Shown one piece after another: positions 26,754 to 35,396 of a DNA stretch of 64,000 nucleotides (its first letter is position 1; each line of letters opens with the position of its first letter). The translations under genes and the position numbers were made by a program. The notes below the pieces were generated by a model. It was not told where the DNA came from. It saw only the letters and a program-made list of their open reading frames with translations, and searched no databases. Origin of the DNA: Stenotrophomonas sp. VV52 (GTDB taxonomy: Bacteria; Pseudomonadota; Gammaproteobacteria; Xanthomonadales; Xanthomonadaceae); the NCBI RefSeq assembly GCF_002893095.1, contig NZ_PKQQ01000001.1, positions 770,051 to 834,050 of the forward strand, read 5' to 3'.

Positions 26754-29731
26754 ATGCAGACGTCAACGACGAATACGCGTCACACGCCACGCGTCGATGG
26801 ATTGCATCGCTGCGTGCGGCTCGCCTGCGGAAGCGCACTGCTTTCGATTGTTGTGCCCGCCTGGGCTGCCTGTGACATCACGGCACCTGCTTCGCTGCAG
26901 ACGGTGACATGCACAGGCGCTGCACCCAATCCGTTCACCACCGCAGTCACAAGCACAGCTGGAGCTAGAGGTGTCACGGTGCATGTAAGCGCCGGCGCCC
27001 AGCTTGCGGTATCCGCAGGCAATGCGATCTTCCTTCAAGGCGGAAGCGGCCACACGATAGTCAACGATGGCAGCATCAGCTCCGCCGCAGGCACGGCGCT
27101 TTTCCTCAACGGCGCAACGCGCGTCGAAAATCGCGGAACCATCAGTGGTGCGGCCGGAGGCATCGTGTCCGGCGCTGGCAACGACCAGCTGGAGATGCTG
27201 GGCGGATCCATTGCCGGCGGGGTCGTGCAGGGCGCAGGCGATGATGCGATCGTCATCAATGGTGGAAGCATCAGCAGCATCGATCAGGGGGCAGGCCAGG
27301 ACAGCCTGGAGATCAGCGGCGGCACTGTGAGCGGGATCGTGCAGCAGGGCGGCGGTGTCGACACGTTCCTGATGACCGGCGGCAGCATCGGAGCGTTGCT
27401 GCAGGGCGATGCACTGGATCGCTTCCGCATGACCGACGGCCGCATCGTCGGCGCATTCGAAGATGGTGACTACGCGGAGATGACCGGTGGGCGCATCGGC
27501 CGGGTCAACATGAAGCTGGACGACAACACCTTCCTGATGTCCGGCGGGACCATCGATGGCAACCTTGTCACCGGCTTCGGCGCCGATACCATCGTGGTCT
27601 CCGGTGGCTACATCGGCGGCAACATCAGCGTGAGCGGCGGCAACGACGCCATCACCATCACCGGGGGCGCCGTACGCGGCGAGATCCGGCTCAGCTTTGG
27701 CAATGACAGCCTCGACTGGAACACGGGCGGCGTGGTGTACGAGGCGGTGGACCTTGGCGAAGGCGACGACCGCGCCAGCCTGGCCAACCTCAACCTGGCC
27801 CATCTGGGTGCTCTGCCGGTGTTCGACGGCGGGTTGGGCACCGACACGCTCACCATGGACAACGTCAAAACCAATGGGTCGCCCGGTTCGCCGGTTGGGA
27901 GGCCGTGGCGCTTCGGGATGACAGCCAGCTGACCTTCGATGGCGATCTGCGCCTGGGCGATGCTGGCAGTGGAACGGGAAATTTGACCGTAGACGCCACC
28001 AGCACTCTGTTCGCAGGAGGTTTCAACGCGGACATTGTGGCCTTCAATGCAGCGCTGCCGGTAGGCGTGACCAATGCAGGCCGGATCGATCTCAGCAACG
28101 CGGGCGGTGGCGCCGGCGATGTCTTCACCATCGCCGGCAACTACACCGGCAATGGCGGCGCGCTGTATCTGGACACGGTGCTGGGCGCTGATGATTCTGC
28201 GTCGGATCGGCTGGTGATCTCCAACGGCGTGGCCAGCGGCACTACCGGCATCGGCATTCTCAACGCGGGAGGCACCGGCGCTGAAACCGTTGCAGACGGC
28301 ATCCTGGTGGTACAGGCGATCAACGGCGCCAGCACCAGCCCCACCGCCTTCGCGCTTTACAACCCGGTCGCAGCGGGCGCGTTCGAGTACTTCCTGTTCA
28401 AGGGCGGCGCAAGCGCGGGCAGTGGCGAGAACTGGTACCTGCGCTCGACCGCGCTCAACGGTGCCCCGCCAGCGCCGACTCTACCGCCTCCGGGGATCGG
28501 GTCGGTCACCCCGGAGCCGCCACCGCCGGAACCGCTGGGCGTCCCGCCTGCAGCGCTGCCGCCACCGCCATCGCCCGATCTTCCCGAGGTCATGAATCCG
28601 GTCGTGGCCGAGCCCGAGCCGCCTCCTGTTCCGGCCGATCCGGCACCCGTGCCACCGCCGCAGGATGACGTGCCGCCGCCGGTTCCCACTGCGGTGGAAG
28701 CCGTGCCAGGCCCAATGGCTGAACCTCCGACACCCGATGCGCGCCCGTCGGACGAACCCATCGTGCCGCTGTACCGGCTGGAAACCGGGTTGTACTCGGT
28801 ACTGCCACCGCTGCTGCGCGAGACCAGCCTCGCCAGCCTGGGCACCTTCCATGAGCGCCAGGGCGAGCAGCGCCTGCTGGACGGGCAGGGGGGATTCCGT
28901 GCGGCGTGGGCACGCCTGTTGGGCCAGAGCCACCGGCAGGCCTGGGAGGGCGATGCCCAGCCCGGTTTCGACGGCGATATCCAAGGGGTGCAGGCAGGGC
29001 TGGACCTGTATGCAAACGCGGGGGGCAGCTATCGCGACCAGTTCGGCGTGTTCGTGGGGCGCACCCGCGCACAGGGCAACGTGCAGGGGTTTGCCATCGG
29101 GTGGGAGAACGTCGCGGTTGGGCGTACGCGCCTGGACGACAAGCACGCGGGCCTGTACTGGACCCGCGCTGGCAGCGCGGGCGGCTACCTGGACGCGGTG
29201 GTGATGCAGAGCCGGTACAACGGTGACGCCACTTCCGCGCGTGGGATCGGCATCGACGTGGATGGCGACGGCACCACCGCGTCGGTGGAAGTGGGCAAGC
29301 CCCTCGTGCGGCTGGGCCAGTCGGCCTGGTGGCTGGAACCGCAGCTGCAGGTGATCTGGCAGCGCACTGCCCTGGACGACACCGCCGACCGCATCGCGCA
29401 GCTGCGCTTTGCCAGCGAGCGTGCCTGGACCGGCCGCATCGGCCTGCGCCTGGCCGGCGATTACGGGATTGCCGGCAACGGTTGGGAGCCGTACTTCAAG
29501 GTCAATTACTGGCAGACGCTGGATGGGCAGGACCGGGTCGACTTCGATACGAACCGCATCACCAGCGAGCAGGGCGGCCGTGCTCTGGAGGCTGGGTTTG
29601 GCATGGTGGCGCGCTTCAACGCCACGGTGAGTGCGATCGCGGTGGTGGGCTACACGTGGGATCTTGAGAGCAGCCGGCAGAAGGAACGTCGGGTGTTTGA
29701 GGGGAATGTGGGGTTGCGGCTGGATTTTTAG
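26754..29731 (+). pseudogene. Second autotransporter gene, broken by a one-base frameshift
   Basis: The N-terminal frame (26754-27932) has a signal peptide (CGSALLSIVVPAWAACD) and a beta-helix passenger with repeats such as DTFLMTGGSIGALLQG. The continuation is in another frame from about 27,880 to 29,731, through a Pro-rich linker (28,470-28,740), to a beta-barrel ending in LRLDF. Restoring one G to the GGG at 27876-27878 gives an unbroken frame reading NGVARFAGWEAVALRDDS, the expected hinge sequence, and a 992-residue protein. So this is one gene with a single deletion, not two genes. The barrel fragment alone lacks a signal peptide, so the allele is inactive unless the deletion is a sequencing error. 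The 3' end is partly duplicated at 31031-31216, beyond a toxin-antitoxin pair. Confidence 0.87.
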
Positions 29732-29836
29732 TAGGCACGACACCTGCACTCTACATCCCATGCAGGATAGGGTGGACTGCTGCTGGCCAATGGGGTACCG
29801 TGTCTGAAATATTTGACACTTGAGAAGGGCATTCCC

Positions 29837-30334
29837 ATGATCAGTCATCTTGCTCAAATGGGCGACTCGATCAAGTCCAGGCGATCCGAGCTGGGCCTTT
29901 CCCAAGCGCTTCTAGCCAAAATGTCTGGACTGACACGGCAAACAATCAGCGGGCTGGAGAGCGGAAAGCTCAAGGACCTCGGCTTCAACCGGGTCTGCCA
30001 AGTGCTGAACATCATTGGACTAAGTCCCGGGGAGCCATCGACTGACTCGCGGAAGTCCAAGAAGGGACTCTGGATGGCGGCGAGTACGGCGAACGTGAGC
30101 TATAAGAATGCGGTGAGCCCTTCTGAACTGTCGCACGTATTCGCCACTGGGAACGTGCCTCACCAGTTCATTGCACACGTCGCCACCCTTTTGGAGGAAG
30201 CGCCATTGCCATTGCTGGTCATGGCCGTCGAAGAAGCCGCCGCCGCGGAGCAGGTTTCTCCGCAGGTGATCTGGAAGAACCTGGCATCAATCTATGAGCG
30301 GCTCGACCTTGTTCGGCGTGGATTGTTCGAGTGA
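29837..30334 (+). CDS. XRE-family HTH antitoxin
   Basis: The product has 165 residues from the ATG at 29837, preferred over a TTG at 29813 because GAGAAGGG lies seven bases upstream. The XRE helix-turn-helix is at about 10-65 (IKSRRSELGLSQALLAKMSG, then LTRQTISGLESGKL). The C-terminal half (about 90-165) is helical and probably binds the toxin. The stop overlaps the downstream nucleotidyltransferase gene (GTGA), so both are co-expressed. XRE proteins in such pairs usually repress their own operon. The pair lies directly after the barrel of the frameshifted autotransporter. Confidence 0.82.
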   Translation: MISHLAQMGDSIKSRRSELGLSQALLAKMSGLTRQTISGLESGKLKDLGFNRVCQVLNIIGLSPGEPSTDSRKSKKGLWMAASTANVSYKNAVSPSELSHVFATGNVPHQFIAHVATLLEEAPLPLLVMAVEEAAAAEQVSPQVIWKNLASIYERLDLVRRGLFE

Positions 30335-31005
30335 AGGCGCCCAAGGGAGTTCGATCCGTCGATCTGCCGAATGGACCGTGGCAGCCGTTGTTCACCCGGG
30401 CAATGTCACTGATGGAGAATCTGGAGGCCCGAGTCGGTGAGCCAAAGCCGTTTTGGACCTTTGGCGGCGGCACTGTATTGATGTTTCGATACGATCATCG
30501 ATCCAGTAAGGATATCGACATATTTGTGCCTGATCCACAGTACCTTGGTTACTTCACGCCGCGCCTTTCCGATGAGGTCGCGGACCTGACGACGAACTAC
30601 GTCGAGGATGCGAGCTCGTACGTAAAGCTGATGTTTGCGGAAGGCGATGTTGACTTCGTTGCATCTCCAAACTTGCTAAAGGATGCATGGGAGTGGTGGA
30701 ACATTGACGGTCATGCCGTCCGCGTCGAGAAAGCAGAAGAGATAATTGCGAAGAAGATGTACCACCGTGGCCAACAGGCTACCGCCCGTGACTTGTTCGA
30801 TCTGTGCCTGGTAATTGAGCAGAATAGCGAGGCGCTCTCCCTGGCCGCCCCCTTCCTGTTGCGATACAGGACAGAATTCCTGGCGCGCATCAATGCTCGC
30901 CCGATCTCGCTCGAGTCAGCATTCGAGGCTATAGATAGACGCGGCTACACACCTACGCTGGATCATTGCACGCAGGTAGCGGGCGATTTCCTGCTCTCGC
31001 TTTAG
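30331..31005 (+). CDS. AbiEii-like nucleotidyltransferase toxin
   Basis: The product has 224 residues from a GTG overlapping the antitoxin stop. The nucleotidyltransferase signature is present: FGGGTVLMFRYDHRSSKDID at about residues 44-63, with GG, HRxSxDID metal-binding acidic residues, then IFVPDP. A further KAEEIIAKKMYHRGQQATARDLFDL (about 133-158, split here as EEIIAKKMYHRG and ARDLFDL) matches the AbiEii/AbiGii toxin pattern. Such enzymes add nucleotides to tRNA or other targets and arrest growth; some defend against phage. Here the partner is an XRE protein rather than a canonical AbiEi winged-helix protein. Low GC compared with flanks. Confidence 0.83.
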   Translation: MKAPKGVRSVDLPNGPWQPLFTRAMSLMENLEARVGEPKPFWTFGGGTVLMFRYDHRSSKDIDIFVPDPQYLGYFTPRLSDEVADLTTNYVEDASSYVKLMFAEGDVDFVASPNLLKDAWEWWNIDGHAVRVEKAEEIIAKKMYHRGQQATARDLFDLCLVIEQNSEALSLAAPFLLRYRTEFLARINARPISLESAFEAIDRRGYTPTLDHCTQVAGDFLLSL

Positions 31006-31030
31006 GCACGCGGGGGAGCTTGGGCTTCTC

Positions 31031-31216
31031 GATACGAACCGCATCGCCAGCGAGCAGGGCGGCCGCGCCCTGAAGGCCGGGCTTGGCATGGCGGCCCGGT
31101 TCAACGCCACGATGAGCGCGTTCGCGGTGGTGGACTACACGTGGGATATGGAGAGCGGTCGGCAGAAGGTGCGCTGGGCGTTTGAAGGGAATGTGGGGCT
31201 GCGGCTCGACTTCTAG
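31031..31216 (+). pseudogene. Duplicated 3' stub of the autotransporter barrel
   Basis: An open stretch without a start encodes 61 residues (DTNRIASEQGGRALKAGLGM through EGNVGLRLDF, TAG at 31214-31216). It is a diverged copy of the last 61 codons of the autotransporter that ends at 29731 (DTNRITSEQGGRALEAGFGM). The copies flank the XRE-nucleotidyltransferase pair. The stub is either the remnant of a second tandem autotransporter or a 3' end displaced when the module inserted. Confidence 0.85.
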
Positions 31217-31455
31217 CTCAGTGAGGCCGCAAGCGGCGATCACAGCAGGTGGGAGCTCGCTCGACCGATCTACCCACAGCTCAAATGCGACAGCGCCGCA
31301 GTGAGTTTCGCGTTGCCGATCTTTGGGTGTCATCCCGTGCGGCGCAAGGCTTCACGCCGATTTATTCCAGCGCGATCTTCCGTTCGCCGTAGTGCCTTGT
31401 GGGAATGGGAGGTATTCGCATTTAGGATGGCGCCCCGATCCGAGTGGCACCCCCA

Positions 31456-32385
31456 ATGAAACGCACCAGAAAAATACCCCTCGTCATTACCGCAACCCTC
31501 ATGGTGGCCGGCGGCGCGTGGCTGGCTGCGCGCTACTTTTCCGCAGCGCAGACGCCCTCCATTCACCGGGGCAGCACGTATGATTCTGACCTGTCGATGT
31601 CATCACACGCGGGAGCAGAGCGCAACGGCGGGCTGCCTATTACAGTCTCGAAGCCTACGATGGACGAGATCAGGTCTCGACTCGACCCGGCGGTATTCAA
31701 TCGAATCGGCGAACGCACGTACTACGTCTCGCGCATGGAGATCCGCCCTCCAGGCGACGCTCTGGCCCATGTCGTTCCACTTCGCACTCTTTCGCAAAAG
31801 GGCGATGCCATTGCGACGCATCAGATCCACCTGGCTGTCACGGATTGCAAAGACAACTTTGCGGCTGGGGCCAACCCGAAAACGACGCCCGGCGCGAGTG
31901 CATCGCAGCGACTGTCCCAGTTTGCATCGATCGAAAGGAAGCTTACGGAGTGCGCAACGCTCCTGAAAGACAACGAATTGATGACTACGAACTGGCTTTC
32001 GTTGGCGGCAGAGCAGGGTTCCATTGAAGCAAGACTCTTCTACAGCATCGATACGGAATCAGTGCTGGGTGATCCCAGGGCCCGGCTTGCAGATCCGCAG
32101 GCGGCCGTTGTCTGGCGAGAGAACGCGCTTTCGTACCTGAAAGAAGTTGCAGGGACCGGGAGCCTTGATGCCTTGGCTGCGCTATCCAATGCCTACGGCC
32201 AAGGCGTCATTGTGCCTCAGGACCCGCAACTCTCCTACGCCTATGCACTGGTATCGAACCGGATAAAACACGATGCCTATCGCGCAGATTTGGTGCGATC
32301 GATGGAAAAGGGACTTTCGATCAAGCAACGGGAATCGGCTGAAGCCCTTTCGCACCAGATTCATCAATCCTGTTGCCAACCTTGA
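31456..32385 (+). CDS. Membrane-anchored or exported Sel1-like repeat protein
   Basis: The product has 309 residues from the ATG at 31456; a GTG at 31444 is possible. An N-terminal membrane anchor or signal is at residues 7-27 (IPLVITATLMVAGGAWLAARY). Residues 190-290 contain Sel1/TPR-like helical repeats (AAEQGSIEARLFYSI, SLDALAALSNAYGQGVIVPQ). Two Cys residues near 130 and 165 could form a disulfide. Function is unknown; Sel1-type proteins act as periplasmic scaffolds. The next gene starts 13 bases after the stop, so the pair is likely an operon. Confidence 0.65.
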   Translation: MKRTRKIPLVITATLMVAGGAWLAARYFSAAQTPSIHRGSTYDSDLSMSSHAGAERNGGLPITVSKPTMDEIRSRLDPAVFNRIGERTYYVSRMEIRPPGDALAHVVPLRTLSQKGDAIATHQIHLAVTDCKDNFAAGANPKTTPGASASQRLSQFASIERKLTECATLLKDNELMTTNWLSLAAEQGSIEARLFYSIDTESVLGDPRARLADPQAAVVWRENALSYLKEVAGTGSLDALAALSNAYGQGVIVPQDPQLSYAYALVSNRIKHDAYRADLVRSMEKGLSIKQRESAEALSHQIHQSCCQP

Positions 32386-32398
32386 ATCACGAGTACAC

Positions 32399-32878
32399 AT
32401 GACCAAGAGCAAAAAGATCGTGGCGGTAATCGCGCTTGTCACGATTGGAGTGGGTGTGGCTGCGGCCAATGAATTCACCAAGCCGCGACAGTTCGGTCCG
32501 TTCTATTGCGGTTCGTGCATGCTGGAGCCAATCATGCCAGGCCCCTCTACCGAGGCGTTCCTTAACGATTATCGCGACAAGATGCGAACAATCGACCGGT
32601 TGTTCGTAGGGGACAGCGTGACCGTGTGCAGCCGAGGGTTCTGCTCGACCTACACTCTGACCGAGTCCGAGCGTTTCAAAGGAAGTGGAACCAACGTCAA
32701 CCACTCCCCGATCAGCACGGGCCCTGCGCCGGGGTCGGGCGGGTTCCCAGGCAATCCCTGGTTCGGGGGAGGACAGACGGGAACCGTGACGACAGGCACC
32801 GTGACGCCCATTCCCATGGTTCCCTGCAAGCTCGGGGGTGCGATACGGATGGTTCCGGCTGGGGGCTGCGACTTCTAG
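32399..32878 (+). CDS. Hypothetical exported Cys-rich protein
   Basis: The product has 159 residues from the ATG at 32399, 13 bases after the previous gene. A signal peptide is clear (KKIVAVIALVTIGVGVAAANE). The mature part has a CGSC motif (FYCGSCMLEP), another Cys pair (VCSRGFCSTY) and a Gly/Thr/Pro-rich segment ending in a CKLGG...GGCDF tail, suggesting disulfides in the periplasm or outside. No family is recognised; a joint role with the Sel1-like protein is inferred from position. Confidence 0.62.
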   Translation: MTKSKKIVAVIALVTIGVGVAAANEFTKPRQFGPFYCGSCMLEPIMPGPSTEAFLNDYRDKMRTIDRLFVGDSVTVCSRGFCSTYTLTESERFKGSGTNVNHSPISTGPAPGSGGFPGNPWFGGGQTGTVTTGTVTPIPMVPCKLGGAIRMVPAGGCDF

Positions 32879-33328
32879 CCGAGCCGCTGCGCGTTAGTAA
32901 CAACTCCGGTTGCAGAGAACGTCACACCCCAGCCATGGGGTGTGACGCTGCCGCTGCGATACACATGAAGGTATCACCGGCGATGAGGTGACATCCGGAC
33001 CCGTCCAGGAAACCCCCGTCGCGCTCGAACGGGCGGGCCTGATATCCGTTTACGAAATGGCAGCGCGGCTTGTTAATTTTTTGCGAGAAGAGCAACGCGC
33101 TCACGGACGCCGCGGGTAGTCTGGCCTGTTCTGATGAAGGGGCATGGCCTGTCCGTAATGTCTGGTAGTGGCGAGCGCGGAAGGCGACTTTGCCGAGTCA
33201 GGCGAAAACCGACGCCTTCACAGTTCATCTACGTAACCCAACGCAAGCTACATGCGGGGTCTTGGCTCCGGCAAAAAACCGCTCAAGTCTGCAATATTTC
33301 CGACGTCCCAGACGAAAGGAGAAGTGGA
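32879..33328. other. Non-coding region between exported-protein pair and lpp
   Basis: About 450 bases. A perfect 11-bp hairpin CGTCACACCCC/GGGGTGTGACG (32920-32947, six-base loop) follows the upstream genes by 42 bases and likely ends their transcript. The remainder should contain the lpp promoter; no clear -35/-10 pair or gene was seen. Confidence 0.5.
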
Positions 33329-33607
33329 ATGAACATCAACAAGAACCACCTGGCAACTGCTCGCACAGTCGTCGTCGCACTCGTTGCAGGCCTGAGCCTT
33401 GCCGGTTGCGCCAGCTACAAAGAAGAGTTCGCAACGATCAACTCCCGCCTCGACTCGCTGGACACCAAGGTGAACAGCGCGGCCCAGAGTGCAGACCAGG
33501 CCAACCAGTCCGCACAGCAGGCCAACCAGCGTCTGGACCAGATTGAAGGTCGCCTGCAGCGCCTCGAGTCCCAGCCGACCACCACCAAGCGTCAGCCGCG
33601 CGGCTGA
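33329..33607 (+). CDS. lpp: Braun-type murein lipoprotein (Lpp-like)
   Basis: The product has 92 residues from the ATG at 33329, with AAAGGAGAAG just upstream; a longer frame to 33134 lacks coding character. The lipoprotein signal ends in SLAGC (Cys 27). The mature chain is one long helix with heptad hydrophobic spacing (INSRLDSLDTKVNSAAQSAD, then QANQRLDQIEGRLQRLE), as in trimeric Lpp. The C-terminus ends TTTKRQPRG, so the Lys that would link to peptidoglycan is not the last residue as in E. coli Lpp. A terminator and then an L,D-transpeptidase gene follow; L,D-transpeptidases attach Lpp to the wall, so the neighbours support a shared envelope-tethering role. Confidence 0.8.
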   Translation: MNINKNHLATARTVVVALVAGLSLAGCASYKEEFATINSRLDSLDTKVNSAAQSADQANQSAQQANQRLDQIEGRLQRLESQPTTTKRQPRG

Positions 33608-33649
33608 TTCCTGTTGGGTAACACGTAATACAATTTTAGAAACCGGGAC

Positions 33650-33673
33650 CCGGTGGCCGATTCTGGCCACCGG
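33650..33673 (+). terminator. Terminator after lpp
   Basis: CCGGTGGCC (33650-33658) pairs with GGCCACCGG (33665-33673), followed by CTTCTCTGCTT. It probably ends most lpp transcripts and lets some read into the transpeptidase gene. Confidence 0.7.
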
Positions 33674-33719
33674 CTTCTCTGCTTGACCCCGTAGTTGCTT
33701 CAAGGAATCCCCCATTACC

Positions 33720-34481
33720 ATGTCACTGCATCCTTCCCTCCGCGCCCCCTGTGGCGCTTTGGCGCTGGCACTCTCTTTGGCCTGTTCCGGTGCGGCGTTC
33801 GCCCAGGAAGAGCCCTCGATCGAGGCTGATCACTCCGCCGACGCGGTGGACATGCTGCCCTCCGGGCAGGAAGTTTCCCAAACGGTGATCGACCTGGCGG
33901 GTTGGGTCAAGGCGAGCAAGGACACGGCGGGCTATCCATTTGCCGTCATCGACAAGGTCAACGCACAGATCCTCGTGTTTGGCGGCGACGGGAAGCTGAA
34001 GGGCGCGGCGCCTGCGCTGTTCGGTTCGGATAAGGGTGACCGCTCAGACCCCGGCGTCGTCAAATATGCATTGAAGGATATTCCAAAGGGCCAGCGCACC
34101 ACCCCGGCGGGCAGTTTCGTCGGCGGCTACGGCCCTTCGATGGACACCGGGCGGGTCCTGTGGATGGACTTCGATACGGCGGTGTCCATCCATCCCACGG
34201 CAACCGGGGTCAAGTCGGAACGTCGCCCCGCGCGACTGGCATCGCCTGAGCCGGACGACAACCGCATTACCAACGGCTGCATCAATGTCGATCCCGAGTT
34301 TTATGCCAAGGTGATCAAGCCGACGTTCGAGAAGGGCGGGCTGTTCTACGTGCTGCCGGAGGAGACCGAGATTTCCAAGGTCTTCCCGGAATTTGCGAAG
34401 AGCCAGGCCACCGCGCAGCACACTGAAGGCAAGCGCCCCCGGCGTGAACGTGCCGACGCACAGGACGGCGTTTCGCCGTAA
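33720..34481 (+). CDS. L,D-transpeptidase-like protein with atypical active site
   Basis: The product has 253 residues with a signal peptide (GALALALSLACSGAAFAQ, cleavage near residue 29). A YkuD-type catalytic fold is indicated by residues 75-215: YPFAVIDKVNAQILVFGGDG, TTPAGSFVGGYG, AVSIHPTATG with His 158, and RITNGCINVD with Cys 187. In canonical enzymes the Cys motif is (S/T)HGCxN; here the His before Gly is Asn 185, so the usual general base is missing and would have to be replaced. The gene lies just behind lpp, so it may link Lpp to peptidoglycan. Activity is uncertain because of the substitution. Confidence 0.75.
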   Translation: MSLHPSLRAPCGALALALSLACSGAAFAQEEPSIEADHSADAVDMLPSGQEVSQTVIDLAGWVKASKDTAGYPFAVIDKVNAQILVFGGDGKLKGAAPALFGSDKGDRSDPGVVKYALKDIPKGQRTTPAGSFVGGYGPSMDTGRVLWMDFDTAVSIHPTATGVKSERRPARLASPEPDDNRITNGCINVDPEFYAKVIKPTFEKGGLFYVLPEETEISKVFPEFAKSQATAQHTEGKRPRRERADAQDGVSP

Positions 34482-34510
34482 CCCTTCATGCGCAGCCGAA
34501 CCGGTTTCGG

Positions 34511-35383
34511 CTAGCGCACCATCTCAAGAAATGCCTCCATCGCAGGCGCCTGCCAGGCGCCCTCGCGGCGGATGATGCTGAGCGGTCGTTGTAAGGCCAA
34601 TGCTTTCACCGGCAGCCGCACCAAGGTGCCTTCTTCCAGGTCACGCGTCACGCTGATGGTGGGCAGCCAGGCGATGCCGCCGCCGTGGATAGCCGCCTGT
34701 TTCAGCGCCTCGGTATTGCCGAATTCCACGATGCTGCCGGTCTGTACACCGAGCGCCTGCAGCAGGTCTGCGATCAGCTCGCGGGTACCGGAGCCGTGTT
34801 CGCGCATCAGCAACGGAAGCCCGTTGATGTCTGTCGGAGCCGCGCGCTTGCGCGTCGCGAGCGGGTGCTCCGCGCCTACTACGGGAATCAGCTCATCGCG
34901 GCTGAAGGCCTTTGTGGTTACTCCCTCGACCCGGATCGGGCCTTCGATGAATCCCACGGTGAAGCGTAGATCTGCGACGCCCTGCGCAACCTGCTCGGTG
35001 TTGCCGACAAACAGGGAGATGCCCACCTGCGGAAAGGCCTTGCGGAACTCGGCGATGTAGCGGGGCAGCACATAGGTGCCGATGGTATTGCTGGCGCCGA
35101 TGGAGAGCTGACCGGCGCGAGCGTCCGCGAAATCGCGCATGGCCGCCTGCGCACTGTCGGCCACGGCGAAAAGGCGCGTGGAATAGGTGTGCAGCACCTT
35201 GCCCGGTTCGGTCATGCGCATGCCACGGGACTGTCGCTCGAACAGGACCACGCCCAAACGCGCCTCGAACACCTTGAGCTCCCGCGACAGCGCAGGCTGG
35301 GAGACATGCACGCGCAGGGCCGCGGCGGAAATGCTGCCGGTCTCGGCAATGGCGTGAAAGATGGCCAGGTGATGGAGGTTCAT
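34511..35383 (-). CDS. LysR-family regulator (YeiE/CysB-like) of the yeiH unit
   Basis: The product has 290 residues starting at the ATG complement at 35383-35381 (MNLHHLAIFHAIAETGS), chosen because GGAGG precedes it and LysR proteins begin this way; the frame extends 14 codons upstream. The HTH is at about 16-40 (SISAAALRVHVSQPALSREL). The effector domain begins at about 88 (GQLSIGASNTIGTYVLPRYI) and contains SGTRELIADLL typical of the CbbR/YeiE branch. It follows the yeiH exporter gene by 13 bases on the same strand. In enterobacteria YeiE regulates yeiH in response to sulfite; similar control here is inferred. Confidence 0.85.
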   Translation of the reverse strand: MNLHHLAIFHAIAETGSISAAALRVHVSQPALSRELKVFEARLGVVLFERQSRGMRMTEPGKVLHTYSTRLFAVADSAQAAMRDFADARAGQLSIGASNTIGTYVLPRYIAEFRKAFPQVGISLFVGNTEQVAQGVADLRFTVGFIEGPIRVEGVTTKAFSRDELIPVVGAEHPLATRKRAAPTDINGLPLLMREHGSGTRELIADLLQALGVQTGSIVEFGNTEALKQAAIHGGGIAWLPTISVTRDLEEGTLVRLPVKALALQRPLSIIRREGAWQAPAMEAFLEMVR

Positions 35384-35396
35384 GCGCGCGAAGTGG

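Noticed and set aside
27905..29731. Autotransporter barrel as an independent gene starting at GTG 27905
   Set aside because: It has no signal peptide and the upstream frame ends within 30 bases; one added base fuses them into a standard autotransporter.
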